A stretch of DNA of 64,000 nucleotides. It comes from Hymenobacter sp. 5317J-9. Lineage in GTDB: Bacteria > Bacteroidota > Bacteroidia > Cytophagales > Hymenobacteraceae. Where the stretch lies: the NCBI RefSeq assembly GCF_022921075.1, contig NZ_CP095050.1, positions 1,922,001-1,986,000 on the forward strand, written 5' to 3'. The notes beneath the pieces were generated by a model that worked only from the letters and a program-made list of their open reading frames with translations, did no database searches and was not told the origin of the DNA. The translations under genes and the position numbers were made by a program. Shown here piece by piece: positions 1-8,000 of this stretch; the first letter of the stretch is position 1, and each line of letters begins with the position of its first letter.

Positions 1-67
1 AGCCGGGCTGCTGCCGCAGCTGCAGCGCCAGCGCCGTGCCCGCAAAGCCGCCGCCCACGATGGTCAT
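1..67 (-). CDS. N-terminus of an FAD/NAD(P)-binding protein (partial)
   Basis: Only the first 22 codons lie in the window; the gene runs off the left edge. Reading leftward from an ATG at 67 the protein starts MTIVGGGFAGTALALQL, a dinucleotide-binding beta-alpha-beta start with the GGGFAG glycine loop. This pattern is typical of the FAD-NAD(P)-binding family (NAD_binding_9 type) and other flavoprotein oxidoreductases. Substrate cannot be told from this fragment. It lies on the same strand as hldD, downstream of it and beyond a hairpin at 123-164. Confidence 0.6.
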   Translation of the reverse strand, partial: MTIVGGGFAGTALALQLRQQPG

Positions 68-122
68 GACGGGACGAGAGGAGTGGGGCACGGGCGGGAA
101 TGGATGAAGGAGAAGAATAATG

Positions 123-164
123 GAAGAACGTCATGCTGAGCGCAGCCGAAGCATGACGTTCTTC
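123..164. repeat. Hairpin repeat with TGAG-AG-CGAAG core, probable terminator
   Basis: Two 15-base arms (123-137 and 150-164) are perfectly complementary around a 12-base loop. It sits just after the hldD stop codon, so it may end hldD transcription, although no long T run follows. The loop-side core CTGAGCGCAGCCGAAG resembles a hairpin repeat seen scattered between genes in many bacteria; a diverged relative lies at 37533-37558. Confidence 0.6.
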
Positions 165-167
165 TGC

Positions 168-1136
168 TTACATATACCGGCCCGGCACCAGGTAGTTCTG
201 CACGTAGTCCTGAATGCCGTCTTCCAGTCGGGTAAACGGCTGGTCGTAGCCGATGCTTTTGAGCTTGCTCATGTCGGCCTCGGTGAAGTACTGGTACTTG
301 TCGCGAATGTCCTCGGGCGTGTCTTTGAACTGGATATCGGCCGTGCGGCCCAGCGCCTGGAAGGTGTTGAGGGCCAGGTCGAGAAAGGTGCGGGCCTGGC
401 CGCTGCCCAGGTTGTAGATGCCCGAATGCTTGCGGTTATTCAACAGGAAAAAGCATACTTCCACCACGTCCTTCACGTACACGAAGTCGCGCATCTGGCC
501 GCCGTCGGTGTAGTCGGGGTGGTGCGACTTAAAGAGCATCATCGAGCCCGTTTGCTGAATCTGGTGGAAGGCGTGGAATATCACCGAGGCCATGCGGCCC
601 TTGTGAAATTCGTTGGGCCCGTACACGTTGAAGAACTTCAGGCCGGCCCAGAAGTAGGGCTTTTCGGATTGGGCCAGGGCCCAATTGTCGAAGTCGTTTT
701 TGGAGTCGCCGTAGGGGTTGAGCGGGCGGTAGAGCGGAAACAGCGCCTCGTCGGTGTCGGTGTAGCCCAGGGTGCCGTCGCCGTAGGTGGCGGCCGAAGA
801 GGCGTACACCAGCGGCAGGTTGTACTTCACGCAGGCCTGCCACATCTGCTTGGAGTAGTTCAGGTTGAGCACGTCGAACACGGCCGGGTCCATCTCGGTG
901 GTGTCGGTGCGGGCGCCGAGGTGGAAGATGAACTCCACCTGCTCGTGGTGGGCGTCGAGCCATTCGAAGAAGGTTTCGCGGTCCACGTACTCGCGCAGCT
1001 TCTTGCCCTGGATGTTGGGCAGCTTCTTTTCAACCGAGAAATTATCCACCGCCACCACGTCGTTGAAATTGGCGGCGTTAAGGCGGGCGACTAGGCAGCT
1101 GGCAATAAAGCCGGCCGCGCCGGTAACTACTATCAT
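168..1136 (-). CDS. hldD: ADP-glyceromanno-heptose 6-epimerase
   Basis: This is a 322-residue extended short-chain dehydrogenase/reductase that converts ADP-D-glycero-D-manno-heptose to the L-glycero form, the last step in making the heptose donor for the lipopolysaccharide inner core. The NADP-binding loop GAAGFIA is at residues 6-12, the serine cluster YASSAATYG is at 111-119, and the catalytic Tyr142 and Lys146 sit in PYGDSK. Length matches the family (about 310-330). The ATG at 1136 gives the expected MIVVTGAAGF start. It diverges from the btuF-like gene across a short symmetrical promoter region. lpxB, a GT9 glycosyltransferase and a gmhB-like gene elsewhere in the window belong to the same general pathway. 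Confidence 0.93.
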   Translation of the reverse strand: MIVVTGAAGFIASCLVARLNAANFNDVVAVDNFSVEKKLPNIQGKKLREYVDRETFFEWLDAHHEQVEFIFHLGARTDTTEMDPAVFDVLNLNYSKQMWQACVKYNLPLVYASSAATYGDGTLGYTDTDEALFPLYRPLNPYGDSKNDFDNWALAQSEKPYFWAGLKFFNVYGPNEFHKGRMASVIFHAFHQIQQTGSMMLFKSHHPDYTDGGQMRDFVYVKDVVEVCFFLLNNRKHSGIYNLGSGQARTFLDLALNTFQALGRTADIQFKDTPEDIRDKYQYFTEADMSKLKSIGYDQPFTRLEDGIQDYVQNYLVPGRYM

Positions 1137-1158
1137 AAGGTTCGGGCTTGGGAACGGG

Positions 1159-1200
1159 GCAAAGGTAAACCGATGCGCCGGGTAGCGCCGCTACCTTTGC
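1159..1200. promoter_or_regulatory. Divergent promoter pair with mirrored -7 boxes (hldD / btuF-like)
   Basis: GCAAAGGTA (1159-1167) and TACCTTTGC (1192-1200) form a perfect 9-base inverted repeat. Each arm reads as the Bacteroidota -7 element TAnnTTTG for its own strand: TACCTTTG at 1167-1160 towards hldD and at 1192-1199 towards the btuF-like gene. The plus-strand box ends 4 bases before the ATG at 1204, implying a leaderless or almost leaderless message. No clear -33 TTG is visible on either side. Confidence 0.7.
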
Positions 1201-1203
1201 CGC

Positions 1204-2115
1204 ATGCGCTTCCTGCTATTGCTTTTACCGCTGGCCTGGCTGGCGAGTTGCCAGTCTGAGTCGAAACCCGCCGGACCCGTCGCGGTTCGCGACGGCCTGG
1301 GCCGCGCCCTCACGCTGCCCGCGCACCCGCGGCGCGTGCTGGCCCTGGCCCCCAGCATGACCGAAATGCTCTACGCCGTGGCCGATACCGCCACTGTCGT
1401 GGCCCGCTGCCCGCAGGACAATTACCCCGCCGCCGTGCTGCAAAAGCCCGTCGTCAACAACTACCCACTGGACCTGGAGCGCCTCGTCACGCTCCGGCCC
1501 GAGGTAGTGTTCACCGTCGAAGGCATCACCTCGGTGGATGACGCCAAGCGACTGCAGGAGCTGGGCATTCCGGTTTACTACATGCGTTTTCGCAAGGTCG
1601 AAGACGTGTTCAAAGGCTTGGAAGAACTGGGCCGCCTGCTGGGCCGCCCGGCGCAGGGCCACCGCGTGGCCGACTCGCTGCGGCAGGAATTGAAAAGGGT
1701 AGTGGCGGTAACGCCTGGTTCTACTTCCCGACCCAAAGTGCTGGCCATTACGTGGCAGGACCCCATCTACTGCTATGGCCAAAACACCTTGTTCACCGAC
1801 GAAATCCGCTTGGCCGGGGGGCAAAACGCCGTGACGGAAACCTTCCCGCAGCCCTATCCGGCCCTCACCCGCGAGTACATTCTCAAGCTCAACCCCGATG
1901 TGCTGCTCGGCGGCCGCTTCTGGCAGTTGGATAGCACCTTTTTCGGGCGCTACCCGGAACTGCGCCGCATGGAGGCCTACCGCACCCGCCGCGTGTTCCC
2001 CATCACCGGCAACCTGATGGAGCGCCCGGGGCCGCGCGTCGTGCAGTCGGTGCGGGAGCTGCAAACGCTGCTCCAGACGCCGCCGGCGCTTTCGTCCATC
2101 CAAGGCCCCCGCTGA
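1204..2115 (+). CDS. BtuF-like substrate-binding lipoprotein of an ABC transporter
   Basis: The 303-residue product is a periplasmic-binding protein of the BtuF/FepB class (PF01497). It has a lipoprotein signal ending LASC with the lipidated Cys16, then DGLGRALTLPAHPRRVLALAPSMTEMLYAV, the usual first strand-helix of cobalamin and ferric-siderophore binding proteins. It should sit on the periplasmic face of a membrane and deliver a corrinoid, haem or siderophore to the permease encoded next. Its TGA overlaps the permease ATG by one base (TGATG), which points to coupled translation. No ATPase gene follows, so that subunit must be encoded elsewhere. Cobalamin is the most likely substrate, given similarity to BtuF, but the sequence alone does not settle it. 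Confidence 0.82.
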   Translation: MRFLLLLLPLAWLASCQSESKPAGPVAVRDGLGRALTLPAHPRRVLALAPSMTEMLYAVADTATVVARCPQDNYPAAVLQKPVVNNYPLDLERLVTLRPEVVFTVEGITSVDDAKRLQELGIPVYYMRFRKVEDVFKGLEELGRLLGRPAQGHRVADSLRQELKRVVAVTPGSTSRPKVLAITWQDPIYCYGQNTLFTDEIRLAGGQNAVTETFPQPYPALTREYILKLNPDVLLGGRFWQLDSTFFGRYPELRRMEAYRTRRVFPITGNLMERPGPRVVQSVRELQTLLQTPPALSSIQGPR

Positions 2116-3116
2116 TGCCTGCTCGTCGCCCGGTTTTGTGGTTGATGGGAGGTTTGCTCCTCGTACTGGCGCTGGTAGTGCTGGGCCTGCGCGTGGGCAG
2201 CTACGCCACGTCCTACGAGTTCATCCTGAACACTTTTCGCCACTACGACCCCACCGACCCTGCCCAGCTCGTGCTAGTGCAGTTGCGGCTGCCGCGGCTG
2301 CTGCTGGCCCTGCTGGCCGGCGCCAGCCTGGCCGTGAGCGGCTACCTGCTCCAAACCCTCGTCACCAACCCCCTGGCCGACCCTTACCTGTTGGGCACGG
2401 CGTCCGGGGCCTCGCTAGGGGCCATTGCCAGCTACGTGCTGGTGCCTTCGCTCACGCTGGCGGGCGTGTATATGCCGCCGGTAGCGGCGCTGGCGGGCGC
2501 GCTGGGGGCCACGCTGCTGGTGGTGGCGCTGGGCACGCGGCGGGGGCGCATTTTGCCGGCGCCGCTGCTGCTGGCGGGCGTGGCGGTAGGGGCGCTGGCG
2601 GCCGCGCTGGGCAGCCTGCTCACGTTCATGGCCTCGCCCGAGGGCAGCCTGCGCAGCGTGGTGTTCTGGGCATTTGGCAGCTTCGAGCGGGCCGGCTGGA
2701 GCGTGCTGCCCTATCCGACGGTGGCGCTGGGCATCAGCCTGTTCGTGCTGGCTTTTTTGCAGAAAGACCTGAACCTGCTGCTGCTGGGGGAGGAGCGGGC
2801 GGCCGCGCTGGGCCTGCCGGTGGCGCAGCGGCGCTGGCTGCTGGTGGGGCTGGCGGCCGGCCTCACGGGGGGCGTGGTGGCGCTGTGCGGGCCGGTGGGC
2901 TTTGTGGGGCTGCTGGTGCCGCACCTCACGCGGGGCCTGCTGGGCGCCACGGGGCGCTACAACCTGCTGTTTTGCGCGGTGCTGGGCGGGGGCTTTCTGC
3001 TGGCCTGCGACCTGCTGGCGCGGCTGCTCTACCCGCCGGCCGGGTTGCCCGTGGGGCTGGTCACGGCCCTGTTCGGGGTACCCTTCTTCGTATATTTGCT
3101 GCGGAAAACTACTTAG
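2115..3116 (+). CDS. FecCD/BtuC-family ABC transporter permease
   Basis: This is a 333-residue, very hydrophobic inner-membrane protein of the FecCD (PF01032) family, with roughly ten transmembrane stretches. Family landmarks visible are QLRLPRLLLALLAGASLAVSG near residues 54-75, the NPLADPYLLGTASGASLGA block near 88-107, and GPVGFVGLLVPHLTRGLLG near 257-276. It should form the membrane channel for the binding protein encoded immediately upstream, importing a corrinoid or iron chelate. Its stop codon is already inside the first unit of a heptamer repeat array (3114-3198). The missing ATPase partner is the only oddity. Confidence 0.88.
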   Translation: MPARRPVLWLMGGLLLVLALVVLGLRVGSYATSYEFILNTFRHYDPTDPAQLVLVQLRLPRLLLALLAGASLAVSGYLLQTLVTNPLADPYLLGTASGASLGAIASYVLVPSLTLAGVYMPPVAALAGALGATLLVVALGTRRGRILPAPLLLAGVAVGALAAALGSLLTFMASPEGSLRSVVFWAFGSFERAGWSVLPYPTVALGISLFVLAFLQKDLNLLLLGEERAAALGLPVAQRRWLLVGLAAGLTGGVVALCGPVGFVGLLVPHLTRGLLGATGRYNLLFCAVLGGGFLLACDLLARLLYPPAGLPVGLVTALFGVPFFVYLLRKTT

Positions 3117-3198
3117 TTGTCAGTTGTTAGTTGTCAGTTGTTGGGCGCGAAAAGGCTCCCGTTAAGACTAGCAACCGGCAACTAACAACTGACAATTA
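3114..3198. repeat. Inverted heptamer-repeat array, locus 1
   Basis: Four heptamers of the type TAGTTGT/CAGTTGT run from 3114 to 3141, and complementary heptamers (GCAACTA, ACAACTG, ACAATTA) run from 3171 to 3198. The two 27-base arms 3114-3140 and 3172-3198 match at 24 positions, so the whole element can fold as one long hairpin with a 31-base loop. The first unit overlaps the stop codon of the permease gene and the last ends two bases before queD. Confidence 0.8.
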
Positions 3199-3200
3199 GA

Positions 3201-3617
3201 ATGATATACATCAGCCGCCAGGAACATTTCAACGCCGCCCACAAGCTGCACAACCCCAAGTGGAGCGACGAGCGCAACCGCGAAGTGTTCGGCCCCTGCG
3301 CCAATACCAACTGGCACGGCCACAACTACGACCTCATCGTGACGGTGAAGGGCGACCCCGACCCCGAAACCGGCTTCGTGGTCGATTTGAAGGCCCTGTC
3401 CGACCTGCTGCGCACGCACATCACCGACCAGGTCGACCACAAAAACCTCAACCTCGACGTGCCTTTCATGGCCGGCCAGATGGCCAGCACCGAAAACCTG
3501 GCCATCGCCTTCTGGCAAATCATCGAGCGCGAGCTGCCCGCCATCACCCAGGCGCGCCTGCACTGCATTAAACTCTACGAAACGCCGCGCAACTTCGTGG
3601 AGTATTACGGCGGCTAG
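3201..3617 (+). CDS. queD: 6-carboxytetrahydropterin synthase / PTPS-family protein
   Basis: This 138-residue cytosolic enzyme belongs to the 6-pyruvoyl-tetrahydropterin synthase family; bacterial members usually make 6-carboxy-5,6,7,8-tetrahydropterin from 7,8-dihydroneopterin triphosphate, the first committed step of queuosine synthesis. Zinc ligands are visible as His14 (FNAAH) and His39/His41 (WHGH), with the catalytic Cys33 in GPCANTNWHGH; the Asp-His pair of TDQVDHKNLN and the substrate Glu in STENLA are also present. Full length for the family. It is bracketed by two heptamer-repeat arrays, so it is probably transcribed separately or by read-through. No other queuosine gene is in the window. 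Confidence 0.88.
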   Translation: MIYISRQEHFNAAHKLHNPKWSDERNREVFGPCANTNWHGHNYDLIVTVKGDPDPETGFVVDLKALSDLLRTHITDQVDHKNLNLDVPFMAGQMASTENLAIAFWQIIERELPAITQARLHCIKLYETPRNFVEYYGG

Positions 3618-3621
3618 AGGT

Positions 3622-3737
3622 CAGTGAACAGTTATCGGTTGACAGTTAGCAGTTGTCGGGAGTCGCTTGGCTTCGGGCAGAAAATAACAAGAACGATAAC
3701 GGCAAGATGCTCACTGACAATTACTAACTGACAACTG
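3622..3737. repeat. Inverted heptamer-repeat array, locus 2
   Basis: Five heptamers follow each other without gaps from 3622: CAGTGAA, CAGTTAT, CGGTTGA, CAGTTAG, CAGTTGT. After a 50-base spacer, inverse-sense units occupy about 3710-3737 (CACTGACAATTA then CTAACTGACAACTG). The arms are complementary in parts only, so it is more decayed than locus 1. It fills the gap between queD and lpxB and ends six bases before the lpxB ATG. Confidence 0.72.
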
Positions 3738-3742
3738 TTTTA

Positions 3743-4855
3743 ATGAAATACTACCTAATAGCCGGCGAACGTTCGGGCGATTTTCACGCCGCCCACCTCA
3801 TGCGCGAGCTGCGCCTACAAGATGCGGAAGCGAAATTCCGCTTTTGGGGCGGCGACATGATGGAAGCCGAAGGCGGTGAGTTGGTGCGCCACTACAAAGA
3901 GCTGGCCATCATGGGGTTTCTGGAGGCCGCCACCAGCATCCTCAAGTTTCGCGGCTACCTCAAGCAGTGCCAGCAGGACATTCTGGCCTTTAAGCCCGAC
4001 GTGCTGATTCTGGTCGATTACGCCGGCTTCAACCTGCGCATGGCCAAGTTTGCCAAGGAGCAAGGCATCAAGGTGTTCTACTACATCTCGCCCAAAATCT
4101 GGGCCTGGAACCAAGGCCGCGTCGAGAAGGTGAAGGCCTACGTGGACAAGATGTTTGCCATCCTGCCCTTCGAGCGGGAGTTCTACGCCAAGTTCGGCTA
4201 CGAAATCGACTACACCGGCAACCCCACCGCCGACGCCGTGGCCGAATTCCAGCCCTCCACCGATTTCTACGAGCGCAACCGCCTCGACCGGGAGCGGCCC
4301 ATCATTGCGGTGCTGCCAGGCTCGCGCAAGCAGGAAATTGAGGAGATGCTGCACGAGATGATTGCCATCCTGCCGGGCTTTCAGGAGTACCAGTTTGTGG
4401 TGGCCGGCGTCACCAACCTCGACCCTAACTACTACAAGCACTTCCACCGCAACGGCATCCGCTTCGTGTTCGACCAAACCTTCGACCTGCTGGCCCACGC
4501 CAAAGCGGCGCTGGTCACGAGCGGCACGGCCACCCTGGAAACCGCGCTGTTTGGTGTGCCCCAAATTGTGTGCTACCGCACCAGCCTGCTGAGCTACACC
4601 ATCGGCAAGATGGTGATTAAGGTGCCCTACATTTCGCTGGTCAACCTCATTGCCGGGCGCGAAGTGGTGAAGGAGCTGATTCAGGGCGACTTCACGGCCC
4701 GCAACCTGCTCGACGAGCTGCGCACCCTGCTCACCGATGCCGACTACCAAGCCCGCATCCGGGCTGGCTACGCCGACATACGGGAGAAGCTGGGCCAGCA
4801 GCAGGCCGCCCGCAAAACGGCCGAGCTGATGGTGAAATACCTCAAAGCCGCCTAG
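3743..4855 (+). CDS. lpxB: Lipid-A-disaccharide synthase
   Basis: This 370-residue GT-B glycosyltransferase (family GT19) joins UDP-2,3-diacylglucosamine and lipid X to give the lipid A disaccharide, at the cytosolic face of the inner membrane. Hallmarks are the N-terminal AGERSGDFHAAHLMREL, WGGDMMEAEGGELV, the VDYAGFNLRMAKFAK segment, YYISPKIWAWNQGRV, the GNPTADAV hinge, LPGSRKQEIEEML, and the C-terminal TSGTATLETALFGVPQIVCY nucleotide-binding block. Length matches other Bacteroidota LpxB proteins. A strong hairpin terminator follows at 4898-4938, so it ends its transcription unit. Confidence 0.95.
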   Translation: MKYYLIAGERSGDFHAAHLMRELRLQDAEAKFRFWGGDMMEAEGGELVRHYKELAIMGFLEAATSILKFRGYLKQCQQDILAFKPDVLILVDYAGFNLRMAKFAKEQGIKVFYYISPKIWAWNQGRVEKVKAYVDKMFAILPFEREFYAKFGYEIDYTGNPTADAVAEFQPSTDFYERNRLDRERPIIAVLPGSRKQEIEEMLHEMIAILPGFQEYQFVVAGVTNLDPNYYKHFHRNGIRFVFDQTFDLLAHAKAALVTSGTATLETALFGVPQIVCYRTSLLSYTIGKMVIKVPYISLVNLIAGREVVKELIQGDFTARNLLDELRTLLTDADYQARIRAGYADIREKLGQQQAARKTAELMVKYLKAA

Positions 4856-4897
4856 CGCCGCGGCCCGTCAGGGCTGCCGTTTGAGCGGGTCAATCAG

Positions 4898-4938
4898 ACG
4901 CCGCGCCCCGGAGCTTGCTTCGAGGCGCGGCGTTTTTT
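4898..4938 (+). terminator. Rho-independent terminator after lpxB
   Basis: Arms ACGCCGCGCC (4898-4907) and GGCGCGGCGT (4924-4933) pair perfectly and run into six T residues (4933-4938). It lies 42 bases after the lpxB stop. Confidence 0.85.
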
Positions 4939-5021
4939 GTGGGCGAAAGCTGCGGCCCGAAAAGCGGCCGACGCAAAGCCGTGATTAGTCGATTATGGCC
5001 CTGCTACCATCCTTCGCGGGT

Positions 5022-5029
5022 TATATTTG
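5022..5029 (+). promoter_or_regulatory. -7 promoter box for the metallopeptidase gene
   Basis: TATATTTG matches the Bacteroidota -7 consensus TAnnTTTG and lies 28 bases before the ATG at 5058. A matching -33 TTG is not obvious at the expected distance. Confidence 0.5.
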
Positions 5030-5057
5030 CTGTCTCCACCCAATTAGTTGATTTAGA

Positions 5058-8000
5058 ATGATGCGACGTTACCAGCCCCGGCCGGCCACCCCGCAGTCAT
5101 CCGCTCGTTCGTCGGCCCGCCAGGGCGTGGCGCGCGTGGGCCGGCTGCTGCTCGCACTGTTGGGCTTATCGGCGGCCGCCCAGGCCCAGCAGCTCGACTC
5201 GCCGTTTTTCCGGGCCGATGCCGAAGCCAAGGCGGCCGCAGCCGCTTCGCCGCTGTCGGCGGCCTTATTTCATGCCCAGCCGCTGACGCTGGACGTGGCC
5301 GGTCTGCGCGCCGCCCTGGCCACCGCCCCCCCGGAAGCCCAGGCCGGCGCCGCGCCGCTGGTGCTGGCGTTGCCCTTGCCCAACGGCAGCCTGGGCCGCT
5401 TTGCCCTGCGCAACGCCCCCGTGATGGCGCCCGCCCTGGCCGCGCGCTTCCCCGACATTACCACTTACGCCGGCGTGGGCCTCGACGACCCGGCCGCTAC
5501 CGTGCGCCTCGACCTGACGCCCGCCGGCTTCCACGCCCAGGTGCTCACCGGCAACGGCAACAGCTTCTACATCGACCCCGTGAGCCGGACCGATGCCCGG
5601 CACTACCTCGGTTTTTATAAAAAGGACATGAACCGCGCCGCGGCCGGCTCGGCGCTGGTGTGCGCCTTCGACCCCAAAAAGGACGGCACCAAGGCCAAAG
5701 CGGCCCGTGCGGTGCCCTCCATAGCCCAGCGCACGGCCAGTGTGCTGTCGAGCGGCCCGCAACTGCGCACCTACCGCCTGGCCCTGGCCTGCACCCCGGA
5801 GTATGCCGCGACCAAAGGCAACACCATGGCCGGCGTGATGGCCGGCGAAGTGACTACCGTGAACCGCGTGGTGGGCGTGTACGAGAAAGAGCTGGCCGTG
5901 CGCATGGTGCTCATTGCCAATAATAACCAGCTGATTTTTCTGACTGGCGGCACCGCGCCGCCCGTGCCCTACACCAACAACAACGGTGACCTGATGCTGG
6001 ACCAGAACAAGACCAACATCAACACCATCATCGGGGTGAACAACTACGACATTGGCCACGTGGTGAGCACCGGCGGCGGCGGCGTGGCCTACTTGGGCGT
6101 GGTGTGCGACAACGCCGACAAGGCGCGCGGCGTGACCGGCTCGATTAGCCCCGTGGGCGATGCCTTCGACATCGACTACGTGGCCCACGAGATGGGCCAC
6201 CAGTTTGGCGGCAACCACACCTTCAACAACGACAACGCGGGCAGCTGCGACGGCAACCGCAACGCCAGCACGGCCTACGAGCCGGGCTCGGGCTCGACCA
6301 TCATGGCCTACGCGGGCATTTGCGGCCCCTCGAACAACCTGCAGCCGAACTCGGACGCCATCTTCCACACGGCCAACTACCAAGAAATGCGTGCCTTCAT
6401 CGACGGCACCACCTGCAGCGTGAACGCGGCCACCGGCAACACCGCGCCCGTGGTGACGACCGTGCCCGCCAGCGGCAAAGTGCTGCCCATTGGCACGCCC
6501 TTTAAACTCACGGCCGGCGCCACCGATGCCGAGAATGACGCCCTGACCTACATGTGGGAGGAACTGGACCTGGGCCCGTCGGGCTCGCCCAACGCCGCCC
6601 AGGTGCCCGGCCAGACCATTCCGCTGTTCCGTTCCTTCACGCCCAGCACGGCCCCCACGCGCTACTTCCCGCGCCTGCCCAGCCTGCTGAATAACACCAC
6701 GGTGCTCGGCGAGCGCCTGCCCACCGTGACGCGCCCCCTCAACTTCCGCGTGACGGTGCGCGACCAGCACAGCGGCCCGGTGGGCGTCATCGGTGGCGTG
6801 AACTATAGCAGCACCGTGAGCCTGAGCAGCAGCGCCGCGGCCGGTCCCTTCGTGGTGCAATACCCCAACACGGCCGTGACCTGGACCGGCGGCGCCGCCC
6901 AAACCGTGACCTGGGACGTGGCCGGTACCAACCTGGCCCCGGTGAGTTGCGCCACGGTCAACATTCGCATCAGCCTCGACGGCGGCCTGACCTACCCCAC
7001 CGTGCTGGCCCAGAACGTGCCCAACAACGGCTCGGCCGTGGTGGTGGCGCCCAGCCCGACTACGACGCAGTCGCAGGCCCGCCTCATGGTGGAAGCGGCC
7101 GACAACTACTTCTTCGACATCTCGGATGCGAATTTCACCATCTCGCCGCCGGCGGTGGGGCCCACCATCACCAGCTTCACGCCCACGGGCGGTTTGGCGG
7201 GCACGGTGGTCACGGTGCTTGGGTCTAACTTCACGGGCGCCACGGCCGTGGCCTTCAACGGCACGTCGGCAGCCAGCTTCACGGTAGTGTCGGCCACGCA
7301 GCTCACGGCCACGGTGGCCGCCGGTACCACCACGGGCACCATCACCGTGACGGCACCCACGGGCACGGGCACGTCGGCCACGCCGTTTGTGGTGGGCGCG
7401 CCGCCCACCATCACCAGCTTCACGCCTGCTTCGGGCACCATTGGCACGCCGGTGGTCATCACGGGTACTAACTTCACGGGTGCCACGCAGGTGCGCTTCA
7501 ACACCGCCGCGGCCGTGGCGTTCACCGTGAATTCGGCTACTCAGATTACGGCTACGGTGCCCACGGGCGCTACTACGGGCCCCATCGCCGTGACCACGCC
7601 GGTGAGCACCGCCGTGTCGGCCAACCCGTTCACGGTCATTCTGCCGCCCACCATCACGTCGTTCTCGCCGCCGGCAGGACAGCCGGGCACGGTGGTGGTG
7701 GTCACGGGCACCGGCTTCACGGGTACTACTCAGGTCACGTTCAACGGCACCGTGGCGCCGGTATTTACCGTGAACTCGGCCACCCAGATTACGGTGACGG
7801 TGCCCACGGGTGCCACCACCGGCCCCGTGGCCGTGACGGCCACGGGCGGCACGGCCACGTCTTCGTTCAACTTCAACGTGCAGCCTGTCAACGACGCCTG
7901 CGCCAACGCCATTGCCATCAGCTGCGGCCAGACCGTGACGGGCACCACCGTGAACGCCAGCGACGCGGGCGACCCCACCGGTACCTGCGTCGCGGACATT

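Noticed and set aside
3114..3198. Riboswitch upstream of queD (preQ1 type)
   Set aside because: The region is fully explained by the inverted heptamer array, with no conserved preQ1 aptamer core.
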